DNA from: Terrirubrum flagellatum
Lineage (GTDB): Bacteria > Pseudomonadota > Alphaproteobacteria > Rhizobiales > Beijerinckiaceae
NCBI RefSeq assembly: GCF_022059845.1
Contig: NZ_CP091852.1
Location: 1-64,000, forward strand
Direction of reading: 5' to 3'
Length of the DNA stretch: 64,000 bases
Position numbers and translations under genes: made by a program
Notes under the pieces: model-generated
What the model saw: the letters and a program-made list of their open reading frames with translations, nothing else
Databases searched by the model: none
Told to the model about the DNA's origin: nothing
Shown here: positions 17,481 through 25,772 of the stretch, in pieces
Layout: every line of letters begins with the position of its first letter
How positions within the stretch are numbered: the stretch's first letter is position 1

Positions 17481-18668
17481 TCAGCGTGGATAGTCGATGT
17501 CTGCGTAGAAGGCGCCCTTGATTGCGGGCTTTCCGTTTTCGATCTGCAGGAGAATCATCGGCAGCTTCGCCTGATTGTGATCGTCGAAAGCGACTTCTCC
17601 AACAGCGCTGTCATACTTGATGGCCTTCAGCGCGTCCCGGACCTTGGCGCGGTCGGCGCTCTTTGCGGCTTCTACGGCCTTGGCGAGCAGATGAAGCGTC
17701 TCCCAATGCACATAGGCGTGATTGTTGGGAGCCTCGCGGTATTCGCCGGTGAACTTGGCGACGAAGGCCTTGCTCTTTGCGCTGTCGTAGGCGGGGAGCC
17801 AGGCGGCCGCCTCAACGGCTCCCTCCATCGCCTTCGGCGCGGACTTGATCGTGCTCTCGGTGTTGAATTCGCCGTTGCCAATCAGCGGAATCTTGCCGGC
17901 GAGCCCAACTTCCGTCATCTGCCGCGCGACGATCGGCGTCGTGTCCGCCAGCCCGTACATGATGATCGCCTGCGCGCCGGAGTCTCGAATCTTTGCGAGC
18001 ACGCTGCGGAAGTCGACCTCGCCTTCCTTGTAGTAGTCTTCGGTCAGGATCTGGCCCTTGAAACGGGGCAAATACTTTTTGGTGAAATCGATCGCGGCCC
18101 GCCCATAATCGCTGTCAACGGAGAGCACGGCGAACTTTGTAAAGCCGCGTTTCTCCGCCGCATACTGGGCGACGACGAGAGCGCGGTTTTCGTCGGTCGG
18201 ATAGTTTCGGAAGCTCCATTTGAATCCGCCGGCGCCGGCGGCGTAAGTAATCTTTGGATTTGACGAGGCGGCGTTGATCAGGAGCACGCCGGCGTCTTCG
18301 ACGACGGGCTGCATGGCAAGCGTAACCGATGATGAGACGTCGCCGATCACAAAATCGACCTTGTCCTGGCTGATCAGGCGGCGCGTCGCCGAAACGCCTT
18401 CAACGGGCGTGCCCTGGCTGTCGGCCGAAAATATCTGAATCTTCTTGCCGTCAACGCCGCCTGCTTCATTGATTTCCTTGGCGGCAAGCTGAGCGCCTCG
18501 CAGTGAAAATGCGCCGTAGCGCGCGTTCGGCCCACTCATCGGAGCGACAATGCCGACGCGAATCCCGCTCTCTTGCGCAGCGGCTGATATGTTGATGGCG
18601 TGCAGGCCGAAGAGCGGCGTCGCTGCCGCGAGGCCGAGCGTGAAGCTTCGGCGGATGATCTTGGTCAT
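17481..18668 (-). CDS. livJ: Branched-chain-type ABC transporter substrate-binding protein
   Basis: 395 residues from the ATG at 18668, chosen because it gives a proper export signal (MTKIIRRSFTLGLAAATP...AAAQES) with a twin-arginine-like RRSFTLG, and because GGAG lies 5 bases before it. Mature protein is a type I periplasmic-binding fold (IRVGIVAPMSGPNARYGAFSLRGAQLAAKEIN; FVIGDVSSSVTLAM; DSDYGRAA). First gene of the liv-lysR-hyu series; a LysR-like palindrome sits about 160 bases upstream. Ligand unknown; the downstream hydantoinase-type genes suggest an amide, hydantoin or lactam (inference). Confidence 0.92.
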   Translation of the reverse strand: MTKIIRRSFTLGLAAATPLFGLHAINISAAAQESGIRVGIVAPMSGPNARYGAFSLRGAQLAAKEINEAGGVDGKKIQIFSADSQGTPVEGVSATRRLISQDKVDFVIGDVSSSVTLAMQPVVEDAGVLLINAASSNPKITYAAGAGGFKWSFRNYPTDENRALVVAQYAAEKRGFTKFAVLSVDSDYGRAAIDFTKKYLPRFKGQILTEDYYKEGEVDFRSVLAKIRDSGAQAIIMYGLADTTPIVARQMTEVGLAGKIPLIGNGEFNTESTIKSAPKAMEGAVEAAAWLPAYDSAKSKAFVAKFTGEYREAPNNHAYVHWETLHLLAKAVEAAKSADRAKVRDALKAIKYDSAVGEVAFDDHNQAKLPMILLQIENGKPAIKGAFYADIDYPR

Positions 18669-19043
18669 GTCGACTCCGTTCCCTGAGCGGGTCCACGATC
18701 GCATTCGATAAAGTGTGGCCGGAATGGCCTCGTGATCCCCAACCGTTCCGGCTAATTCGGGTCTCCCTCCCGATAAAAAAAGCCTAGGCCGCGCGTAGCT
18801 GACGAAGGAACCACAACTGCATTCTGCCGCCATAGCGAAATTTTATGGCCGGCGCGGCGACCGCGTCGCCTGGCCCAAAAACGCCCCTGGCGCCCCGCGA
18901 GTATCGCGCGCCAATAATCGCTTGCGGTGCGCAAGGCAGGAACGTCCGCTGCCGGGTTGCGGCTTGAATGACCGCTTATAGCGCAGCGCAGATCGGAGTA
19001 TTGAAGTTGGCCCTCTGAAAGGCTTTCCAGGCGCTATCACTGG
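18669..19043. other. Upstream region of livJ
   Basis: About 375 bases between livJ and the end of the next minus-strand gene. It must hold the promoter of the liv operon and contains the CCATA-N9-TATGG palindrome at 18830-18848. No gene is supported here; the minus-strand frames extending livJ upstream lack coding features. No strong intrinsic terminator for the lysR-type gene at 19044 was found. Confidence 0.6.
18830..18848 (-). promoter_or_regulatory. Candidate LysR-type operator upstream of livJ
   Basis: CCATAGCGAAATTTTATGG, 19 bases, extendable to GCCATA-N9-TATGGC (18829-18849). Matches the palindrome at 12914-12932 in both arms and in the inner GC and TT. Located 162 bases upstream of livJ, somewhat far, so an untranslated leader or looping would be needed. 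Confidence 0.55.
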
Positions 19044-19955
19044 CTATGGGCGCAGCGAGGCAGCGGCGCGCTTGATCTCGGACAGGAGGAGGGCGGCGGC
19101 CGGCAGCATCAGGCCGCCGCCGCGCCGCAAGACGCCGAGCTGTCGCCGCCAGCGGCCTTCGGCAAGAGGCAGAGGCGCGAGAATGCCTGCCTGCTCTTCC
19201 ATCTGGATCGAGACCCTTGCAAGCATCGTCAGAAAGTTGGTCGATGCCGCGATTGATTTCAGCGCGTGAACGGAGTTGGTCGTGACGGCGACCTTCGGAG
19301 CCTGAAGTTTGGCGCGACGGAATATTGCGTCAAATCCTTCGCGGATGACGTTGCCTTTCTCAGGCATCGCCCAAGCCGACTCTCTCAACGCAGGCAGCCG
19401 CAGCCGCCTATCTTCCGTCAGTGGATGCTTCGCGCGGGCGATGATGCAAATCTCGTCTTCCATAAGAGGGCTCGCCAACACGTGCTCGTCGACGGGATCG
19501 CTCGGCAATCCGATGATTGCAAAGTCGATCTCCCCTCTGATCAGTGAAGACGTGAGCTGGTCGCCGGTCGTCTCGATGACCCGGACTTGCACGCCAGGCG
19601 AGGCGGCCAGCACGCGTTCAATTGCGAGCGGGAGCAAGTTCGCTGACACGCTGGGCACGATTCCAATTCGCGCCAGGCCGGCGGCGGCGCCGTTCAGGAC
19701 TCTGATCTCCTCGACGACGCGCTGCGTCTCCGACTCCAGCATTTCCGCATAAGGCGCGAGAGCCCGTCCAAAGGGCGTCATCTCCATTCCGGTGGAATGG
19801 CGAACGAAAAGCGCGACTCCAAGCTGCTGTTCAAGGCGCTTCAGGCTGCGAGTGATGGCGGGCTGCGTCAGGGACAAGGTCCGTGCGGCGGCTCCCACCC
19901 CTCCGGATCGAGCCACGGCAAGAAAGGCTGCAAGTTCGCGCTGGTTGAAAGTCAT
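19044..19955 (-). CDS. LysR family transcriptional regulator
   Basis: 303 residues from the ATG at 19955 (MTFNQRELAAFLAVARSGG); a TTG two codons upstream is the alternative. The helix-turn-helix GGVGAAARTLSLTQPAITRSLKRLEQQ is followed by a LysR substrate domain. Its gene is divergent from the hydrolase-ABC-monooxygenase operon, the standard arrangement for a LysR regulator and its target. It is distinct from the other LysR gene in the window, with only general family similarity. The inducer is probably an aromatic or heterocyclic compound handled by that operon (inference). Confidence 0.9.
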   Translation of the reverse strand: MTFNQRELAAFLAVARSGGVGAAARTLSLTQPAITRSLKRLEQQLGVALFVRHSTGMEMTPFGRALAPYAEMLESETQRVVEEIRVLNGAAAGLARIGIVPSVSANLLPLAIERVLAASPGVQVRVIETTGDQLTSSLIRGEIDFAIIGLPSDPVDEHVLASPLMEDEICIIARAKHPLTEDRRLRLPALRESAWAMPEKGNVIREGFDAIFRRAKLQAPKVAVTTNSVHALKSIAASTNFLTMLARVSIQMEEQAGILAPLPLAEGRWRRQLGVLRRGGGLMLPAAALLLSEIKRAAASLRP

Positions 19956-20080
19956 GCTCAATGGTTATGACTTTGCAACGCAAAAGCAATGGCCATACGC
20001 CCGTGGCGGCGCCTATTCTCCCCGTGCGAGGGCCACGCCGTGACGTTTGGCGACGTACAATTGATGATGGCGAACCAGCC
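19956..20080. promoter_or_regulatory. Divergent promoter region with candidate operator
   Basis: 125 bases between the LysR gene and the hydrolase gene. It contains TTTGC-AAC-GCAAA (19972-19984 approximately), a small palindrome close to the LysR start and a plausible autoregulatory site. The site is short and could occur by chance; no clear -35/-10 pair was seen. Confidence 0.35.
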
Positions 20081-20980
20081 ATGACGGATGCTGCGTCAAA
20101 GGCTGCGACGCGCGCCGTCTTTCTCGATTATGACCAGGCGGCGCTCGATAAAGCTTATGATCAGCGCGCCTGGGCGGCCAACGCCGAGCAGACGATGGCG
20201 CGATGTCGCGAGGCGGGCGACCGGATCCGCGCAACGCTTCCGATGCGGGCGGACGTTCGCTACGGCGATGGCCCTGACGAAACGCTCGACATCTTCCCCT
20301 GTAACGTCGCAGGCGCGCCGGTGCATGTGCATATCCATGGCGGCGCCTGGCGCATCCAGTCCAAGCATGACGCATCGTTTCTCGCGCCTGCGATGACCGC
20401 CATGGGAGCGCATTTCGTCGCGATCGATTTCACCAATCTTCCGGCCTGTCGCATGACTGACATGGCGGACCAGATTGCGCGGGCGCTTGTCTGGGTTCAC
20501 CGACATGTGGCGGAGTTTGGCGGCGATCCCGACTCCATTCTTCTGTCGGGCCATTCCTCGGGCGCGCATCTCGCCGCCGTCATGCTGACGTTCGATTGGC
20601 CGCGACTGGGATGTCCGGCCGACTTCATCAAGGCGGCGCTTTGCGTCAGCGGGGCGTATGATCTTGGGCCGGTGCTGCTCAGCGCGCGACGGTCTTACAT
20701 CGAGCTGACCGCGGGAGAAGCCGAGCGCCTTAGCCCGTCGCGGCATGCGTCACGCATCAATTGTCCGGTGACGCTGGTCTATGGCGAATATGAGAGTCCG
20801 GAATTCATCAGGCAGGCGCAAAGCTTCTCCCGTTCGCTCAACGCCGCTGGCCGCAAGTCGGAGCTGATTCTCGCGCCGGCGCTTGACCATTTCGCCATCA
20901 ATGAAGCTCTGGGTTTGCCAGGAAGCCTGCCGCATCAAGCTGCAGCGCGCCTCGCGCAACGGCTCAAGGACCCTGTTTGA
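20081..20980 (+). CDS. Alpha/beta hydrolase (arylformamidase-like)
   Basis: 299 residues from ATG 20081 (MTDAASKAATRAVFLDYDQAALDKAYDQR); the frame runs further upstream but those 40 codons are basic and uninformative and overlap the promoter. It carries the oxyanion motif HIHGGAW, the nucleophile elbow GHSSGAH and a C-terminal ALDHFAI histidine. The segment YGEYESPEFIRQ matches the place where the catalytic acid lies in arylformamidase-type relatives and seems to offer Glu rather than Asp. General look is that of kynurenine-formamidase-type alpha/beta hydrolases, which cleave N-formyl or amide bonds. First gene of a five-gene plus-strand unit. No signal peptide: cytoplasmic. Confidence 0.8.
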   Translation: MTDAASKAATRAVFLDYDQAALDKAYDQRAWAANAEQTMARCREAGDRIRATLPMRADVRYGDGPDETLDIFPCNVAGAPVHVHIHGGAWRIQSKHDASFLAPAMTAMGAHFVAIDFTNLPACRMTDMADQIARALVWVHRHVAEFGGDPDSILLSGHSSGAHLAAVMLTFDWPRLGCPADFIKAALCVSGAYDLGPVLLSARRSYIELTAGEAERLSPSRHASRINCPVTLVYGEYESPEFIRQAQSFSRSLNAAGRKSELILAPALDHFAINEALGLPGSLPHQAAARLAQRLKDPV

Positions 20981-20982
20981 TC

Positions 20983-21804
20983 ATGTGGGGCGAGGGGAGG
21001 CGCTCCGGGGCAGCCGCGATCCCGCGAGGAGAAGCCAACGCATCCGCTCCGATGCTTGAGCTGCAAGGCGTGACCAAGCGTTTCGGATCGCTGACCGCAA
21101 TCGAGGAATTGACCTTCGGCGTCTATCCCGGGGAATTCGTTTCCATTGTGGGCCCTTCCGGTTCGGGCAAGAGCACGATCCTGTCGCTGATTGCGGGCCT
21201 TGACCGCCCATCAGCCGGACTGGTGCGGTTGCGCGGCGCCTCCATCGACGGGCCCAGCCTCAATGTCGGCTTCATGCTGCAGAAAGACCTGCTGCTGCCG
21301 TGGCGCACGATCCGCCGCAATGTCGAGTTCGGATTGGAGGCGCGCCCGGTGAGCGCGGCGCAACGCCGCGAGCGCGCCATGCGCGAACTGGCGCGCTGTC
21401 GACTTGAAGCGTTCGCCGATCATTATCCGCGGCAGCTTTCCGGCGGCATGCGCCAACGGGCGGCGCTTGCGCGCACGCTCGCCATCGAACCTGATGTGAT
21501 CCTGCTGGACGAACCTTTCTCCGCGCTGGATGCGCAAACCAAACTGATTCTGCAGAAGAGTTTCGCCGGCACGATCGGCGCCTCCGGCGTCACCACTGTG
21601 CTGATCACCCATGATCTCACCGAGGCGGTCTGCATGTCTGATCGCATCATCGTGCTCAGCGATCGTCCCGGCCGCATCGTCGAGGAGATCACGCTGGATC
21701 TGCCGGATCGCGCCGATCCACTGGCGCGGCGCGTGCATGCGCGCGCGAATGACTACATCGCCCATCTCTTTGATCTGATGAAGTTGGACGAGCGGTTCGC
21801 ATGA
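20983..21804 (+). CDS. NitT/TauT-type ABC transporter ATP-binding protein
   Basis: 273 residues from ATG 20983, two bases after the hydrolase stop. Walker A GPSGSGKST, Q-loop MLQKDLLLPW, signature LSGGMRQR, Walker B VILLDEPF, D-loop SALD and H-loop LITHDL are all intact. The FMLQKDLLLPWRT wording is typical of the nitrate/sulfonate/taurine/pyrimidine-precursor importer group. Energises uptake with the following binding protein and permease. Confidence 0.92.
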   Translation: MWGEGRRSGAAAIPRGEANASAPMLELQGVTKRFGSLTAIEELTFGVYPGEFVSIVGPSGSGKSTILSLIAGLDRPSAGLVRLRGASIDGPSLNVGFMLQKDLLLPWRTIRRNVEFGLEARPVSAAQRRERAMRELARCRLEAFADHYPRQLSGGMRQRAALARTLAIEPDVILLDEPFSALDAQTKLILQKSFAGTIGASGVTTVLITHDLTEAVCMSDRIIVLSDRPGRIVEEITLDLPDRADPLARRVHARANDYIAHLFDLMKLDERFA

Positions 21805-21838
21805 GAGGCCCCGTCCCTGACTTTGAAAGGACCTGGAT

Positions 21839-22822
21839 ATGACCAAGCTGTCTCGCCGCACGCTCGGCGCATTCTCGCTGGGCGCCTTTGCAGCCGCTGC
21901 GTCTCCTGTATACGCCGCGGACAAGCTGACCTATCTCTTCCCGGCGCCGGATTTCCTGCCGGCGTTCGCGCCATTCCATCTCGCTCGCGCCAAAGGCTAC
22001 TATAAGGCGGAGGACCTCGACGTCGACTTCCAGGTGGGCAAGGGCGGCGCAGACGTGTCCAAGCAAGTCGCGCTGAATAACGTCGAGATCGGCGGCGCAA
22101 CGGTGGACACGGTGATGGTGGTGCGTGCGAACGGCCTTCCGGTGAAAGCTGTCGCACAGCTTGGCAATGGCGCTCTCTACCAGATCGTCGTGCGCAAGGA
22201 CGCCAATGTGAAGAAGCTCGCAGACCTGAAGGGCAAGAAAGTCGGCGTGCTTGGATTTCAGGATAACGGCTTCTACAACCTGCAGGGCGCGCTCGCGACA
22301 GTCGGGCTGACGCGCGATGACGTATCGATCCAGGCGGTCGGCCCCGCCGGCGTCGTGCAGCTTATGATATCAGGCGACCTCCAGGCGATCTCCGCCGTGC
22401 CTGAATCCACTGCTGCGATCGAAGCGGCGGGCGTTCCGGTCGATGTCTATCTCATCACCGAGTTCTTTCCGGGAATGGCGCAGGCGATCGTCGCCTCGGA
22501 AGATACAATCAGGAAGCGGCCCGACACCATCCGCAAGTTTGTCCGCGCGACGCTCAAGGCGGTGCGCGACATCGAAGCCAACCCGGACGAGATGGCCAAG
22601 GAGTATGTGGCCGCCGTCACGCAACATGCCGGCAAGGAAGCCTCGATCGCCGACATCTTCAGGCGCTACGGCCGGTTGGTCTATCGCACCAAGGAGGCCG
22701 AGCTCGGGACTTTCGACGCCGCGCGAGTCCAGACCATGGCTGACTTCTACGTGAAGGCAGGCATTCTGCCGCAGGCGGCCAAAGCATCGGACATGTTCAC
22801 CAATGAATTCATCGGGCGCTGA
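21839..22822 (+). CDS. NMT1/THI5-like ABC transporter substrate-binding protein
   Basis: 327 residues. Signal with a twin-arginine-like SRRTLGAFSLGAF and a likely cleavage after VYAA. Mature part is an NMT1/THI5-like type II binding fold (FAPFHLARAKGYYKAEDLDVDFQVGKGGADV; DLKGKKVGVLGFQDNGFYNLQGAL). Relatives bind pyrimidines, aromatic sulfonates, nitrate or phthalate-like acids. AAAGGA precedes the ATG. The ligand is presumably the substrate of the co-encoded monooxygenase and hydrolase. Confidence 0.9.
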   Translation: MTKLSRRTLGAFSLGAFAAAASPVYAADKLTYLFPAPDFLPAFAPFHLARAKGYYKAEDLDVDFQVGKGGADVSKQVALNNVEIGGATVDTVMVVRANGLPVKAVAQLGNGALYQIVVRKDANVKKLADLKGKKVGVLGFQDNGFYNLQGALATVGLTRDDVSIQAVGPAGVVQLMISGDLQAISAVPESTAAIEAAGVPVDVYLITEFFPGMAQAIVASEDTIRKRPDTIRKFVRATLKAVRDIEANPDEMAKEYVAAVTQHAGKEASIADIFRRYGRLVYRTKEAELGTFDAARVQTMADFYVKAGILPQAAKASDMFTNEFIGR

Positions 22823-23591
22823 TCAATCTGATCTCGGCCGCAGCGCGGGTCCGATCCGCGCGCTCGCGATGTGCGTCGTCGCCGCTCTGGTTCTTGCGAT
22901 CTGGCAATTCCTGCCGCCAGCGCTTGGCGTGCCGAAATTCATCATTCCAACGATCACCGACATGGCGGCCGAATTCCAGCGCATGGCGACGCGAGAGAAT
23001 CTTTGGCGGCATTTCTTCTCGACCGCATGGACGGCGGCTCTTGGTTTCGTTCTGGGCGGATTGTTTGGCGCAACGGCCGGCTATCTGCTCGGCCTGTCAA
23101 AATTCTGGGAGAGCGTGCTTTCGCCCTACATCCTCGCCATGCAGATTGCGCCCAAAGTCGCATTCGCGCCGCTGTTCATCATGTGGTTCGGCTACACCTT
23201 CTGGCCGAAACTCCTGACAACGGTGCTCGTCGTGTTCTTTCCAATTCTCGTTAATGTCGTGCAATCAGTTCGCGTCGCCGACCGCGACCTGATCAATCTT
23301 GCGCGGGCTTATAGCATGGGCGGCTGGCAGTGTTTCTGGAAGATCCTGTTTCCCCTGTCGATGCCGGCTTTGATGGCTGGACTGCGCATCGGCGCGACGC
23401 TGGCGGTTATCGGCGTGACCGTTGGCGAACTCGTCGGCGGAAACGTCGGACTGGGATTTCTCATCACCTATGGCGAGGGCCAGTCGAACACCGCGATGGT
23501 GTTCAATGCGATCGTTCTTCTCACGGTGATCGGCGTGACGCTCTACTGGCTTGTCGGCCTCGTTGAGAAGCGTGTGCTGCACTATGTCTGA
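22803..23591 (+). CDS. NitT/TauT-type ABC transporter permease
   Basis: 262 residues, about six transmembrane helices, with the coupling (EAA) loop around INLARAYSMGGWQCFWKILFPLSMPALMAGLRIG. The ATG at 22803 lies 20 bases inside the 3' end of the binding-protein gene, so the two are translationally linked. Completes the importer; one permease gene implies a homodimeric pore. Confidence 0.92.
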   Translation: MNSSGADQSDLGRSAGPIRALAMCVVAALVLAIWQFLPPALGVPKFIIPTITDMAAEFQRMATRENLWRHFFSTAWTAALGFVLGGLFGATAGYLLGLSKFWESVLSPYILAMQIAPKVAFAPLFIMWFGYTFWPKLLTTVLVVFFPILVNVVQSVRVADRDLINLARAYSMGGWQCFWKILFPLSMPALMAGLRIGATLAVIGVTVGELVGGNVGLGFLITYGEGQSNTAMVFNAIVLLTVIGVTLYWLVGLVEKRVLHYV

Positions 23592-23612
23592 GACGATGCG
23601 CAGGGCGCGGCT

Positions 23613-24758
23613 ATGACGACGGGGCGACGCGCGGAGATCATTGGCGGCGGCTTCGCGGGCCTGGCGTTGGCCTGCGCGCTTGCGCAGCGAGGTTGGCGCG
23701 CTCGCGTTCACGAGCGCGGGACCGAGCTGCGCACGACCGGCGCCGGGATTTATATCTACGAGAACGGCCTGCGCGTGCTTGAAGCGCTGGGAGCATTCGA
23801 AGGCGCGGTGAAAGGCGCATCCATCGCGCAGATCCGCGAGGTGCGGGACAAGACGAACCGCACTGTTTCAGTCCATCACTGGAACAAGGTTGGGCGCGTC
23901 GTCTGCGTCGTGCGCCAACGCCTTATCAACGCGCTCGCGGACGCCGCGCGAAAATCCGGCGCCGAAATCATCACAGACTCGGAGGCGGTAAGCGCGACCG
24001 CCGGCGGCGAAGTGCTGTTCGCGGACGGTCGGCGCGAGACGGCCGATCTGATCGTCGGAGCTGACGGCGTCAATTCGAGAATCCGCGACAGCCTCGGGCT
24101 TGTGGCGAAGCGCAAAGCGATGCCCGATGGCGCGATCCGCGTGCTCCTCGACAAAACGGATGAGGAGCGCGCGCGAGGCGATACGGGAACGACGATCGAG
24201 TACTGGTCCGATAGCCGGCGCATCCTCTACACCCCATGTAGCGACGACGAGATCTATGTCGCGCTTACCATGCTTGACCGCGATGCGGGAGCAAAATCGA
24301 CGCCCGTCGACGTCCCGCTGTGGCGTGCGGCTTTTCCGCATCTCGCGCCCTTGATTGATCGGATAGGCGCGCGCGGGCGTTACGATCGCTTTGAAATCAT
24401 CAAGTTGAAGAGTTGGTCGGCGGGCTGCGTCGCAATCCTCGGCGATGCGGCGCATGCGCTGCCTCCCAATCTCGGCCAGGGCGGCGGTTGCGCGATGATG
24501 AACGCGTTAGCTCTTGCTGTGCATCTCGAACATACGCGCGATGTCGCATCGGGGCTTGCGGCGTGGGAGCGGGCTGAGCGGCCTCTGACCGAACATACCC
24601 AGCGCATGTCCGTCTTTTTTGGCTTGCCGACCACATGGCCCGCGCCGCTGCAACGCCTGTTCTTCTCGTTGGCCGGCCGTTCGGCCATGCTTGGCGAAAT
24701 GCGCATGCGCACGGCGCGGCATCATCCCACCGGCGCTTTGGCGCCTCCCGTATCTTGA
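23613..24758 (+). CDS. FAD-dependent monooxygenase
   Basis: 381 residues of the group A flavoprotein hydroxylase family (salicylate or 6-hydroxynicotinate hydroxylase type). FAD-binding IIGGGFAGLALACALAQRG near the N terminus with Glu34-type acid in VHERG, the DG motif IVGADGVNSRIR near 148 and the GD motif ILGDAAHALPPNLGQGG near 276. Such enzymes hydroxylate aromatic or heteroaromatic acids using NAD(P)H and oxygen. Placed with an importer, a formamidase-like hydrolase and a VOC protein it probably starts ring catabolism. The stop overlaps the ribosome site of the next gene. Confidence 0.9.
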   Translation: MTTGRRAEIIGGGFAGLALACALAQRGWRARVHERGTELRTTGAGIYIYENGLRVLEALGAFEGAVKGASIAQIREVRDKTNRTVSVHHWNKVGRVVCVVRQRLINALADAARKSGAEIITDSEAVSATAGGEVLFADGRRETADLIVGADGVNSRIRDSLGLVAKRKAMPDGAIRVLLDKTDEERARGDTGTTIEYWSDSRRILYTPCSDDEIYVALTMLDRDAGAKSTPVDVPLWRAAFPHLAPLIDRIGARGRYDRFEIIKLKSWSAGCVAILGDAAHALPPNLGQGGGCAMMNALALAVHLEHTRDVASGLAAWERAERPLTEHTQRMSVFFGLPTTWPAPLQRLFFSLAGRSAMLGEMRMRTARHHPTGALAPPVS

Positions 24759-24769
24759 AGGAGTACGAT

Positions 24770-25186
24770 ATGGCCCGCTTGCGTCATTTCGCCATTTGCG
24801 TCGGCGATCTCGAAAAATCGAAGACTTTCTATGAGCAGGTTTTCGAGCTGAAGGAGGTGGGACGGGAGACAATCGAGATCGGCTCCGCGATCTATATGAG
24901 CGATGGCGTCATCAATCTTGCGCTCCTGAATTTCGCCGGAGAGAAGGGTTCGGGGCTTAAGGACGCCAAGGGTTTCGTGGGGCCGAACCATTTCGGCTTT
25001 CAGGTCGATGACCTCGCTGAGACGCAGCGAAAGATCGAGAGCGCCGGCGGCACGTTCTTCTTCGACCTCGGCGATGAGCGTAAGGGCAATTTCGAACGCA
25101 AGTTCAAGGATCCGGACGGCGTGATCTTTGACATCTCCCATCATGGCTGGATTGGCACGGACGGCTATATCCAGAAGCGCTCGTAA
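24770..25186 (+). CDS. VOC family protein
   Basis: 138 residues from ATG 24770, chosen because AGGAG lies 6 bases before it; the frame continues upstream inside the monooxygenase gene but that part is not protein-like. Two beta-alpha-beta-beta-beta modules of the glyoxalase/dioxygenase superfamily, with metal-ligand candidates in RHFAI, NHFGF and the DISHHG tail. Could be a ring-cleaving dioxygenase, epimerase or lyase; being last in the operon after a ring hydroxylase favours ring-cleavage or a later isomerisation step (inference). Confidence 0.88.
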   Translation: MARLRHFAICVGDLEKSKTFYEQVFELKEVGRETIEIGSAIYMSDGVINLALLNFAGEKGSGLKDAKGFVGPNHFGFQVDDLAETQRKIESAGGTFFFDLGDERKGNFERKFKDPDGVIFDISHHGWIGTDGYIQKRS

Positions 25187-25519
25187 CGGAAGAAGGCCCG
25201 GTTGCGGAGAAAAGTCGAACGGCTGCTTAGCGCCGTCACATGATGGGGCGACAGCTCGGTGAGATCGCGCCTTCCACGCCCGTCGGCGGAATGGCGGCCG
25301 ATCGCACCGGAGGCGAAGCCGACATGTACGCCCTGCCGGGAAGCAGAGTGGGCGCTGCTCCTTTCAACACGCCTCAGTCAAACAAGGCGGCGCTGCGAAC
25401 CATGATTTCCTGCTTCGCGAGATAACCCAGCCGGTCAGTTCGGTTCGCTGCACGGGCGACAGGGCAGGCGGACGGGCCGGTCCATTTCGTCCTGCCTCCC
25501 GTTTGCCTTCGCCTGAAAC

Positions 25520-25567
25520 GGCCCCCCATCGGGATTTGCCCCCCACCGCCATGTGAGTCGGCCCCCC
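25520..25567. repeat. C-tract direct repeats, possible insertion-sequence end remnant
   Basis: GGCCCCCC at 25520-25527 and 25560-25567 with TGCCCCCC at 25537-25544 between them. Spaced C-tract repeats occur at ends of some IS21-like elements (recalled). No transposase or partner end was found, so the assignment is weak. Confidence 0.25.
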
Positions 25568-25746
25568 GGGTCGTGAGATCGAGGCGTCTCGCCCGCCTCC
25601 GAGAGCTCATCAAGGGCGCGCCTGACCGCTCAGGCGACCGCTTCGCCAGCCAAAACCACCCGAAACGATCCGGCGCATTGAGGATGTTTCCGGCCGCCGT
25701 GAACCGTCATTCACATAACCGGGGTCGGCTCGTTGCTCACTTTGTA

Positions 25747-25766
25747 GGCGTGAATAGGTTCACGCC
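25747..25766. promoter_or_regulatory. Palindrome immediately before the adhesin start
   Basis: GGCGTGAA-TAGG-TTCACGCC, perfect 8-bp arms and a 4-base loop, ending 6 bases before the ATG at 25773. As RNA it would form a hairpin beside that start; as DNA it could be an operator. Confidence 0.5.
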
Positions 25767-25772
25767 GCCGAG

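Larger units (their letters stand above)
25187..25772. other. Long intergenic region upstream of the giant adhesin
   Basis: 586 bases without a supported gene. It holds three C-tract repeats (25520-25567) and a perfect palindrome just before the adhesin start (25747-25766). Short frames on both strands (for example 25240-25425 plus and 25374-25613 minus) lack ribosome sites and recognisable domains; the minus-strand one could be a decayed mobile-element fragment. The adhesin promoter is expected here. Confidence 0.5.

Noticed and set aside
25240-25613. Small frames in the gap before the adhesin
   Set aside because: No ribosome sites or families recognised; kept only as a possible decayed mobile fragment.
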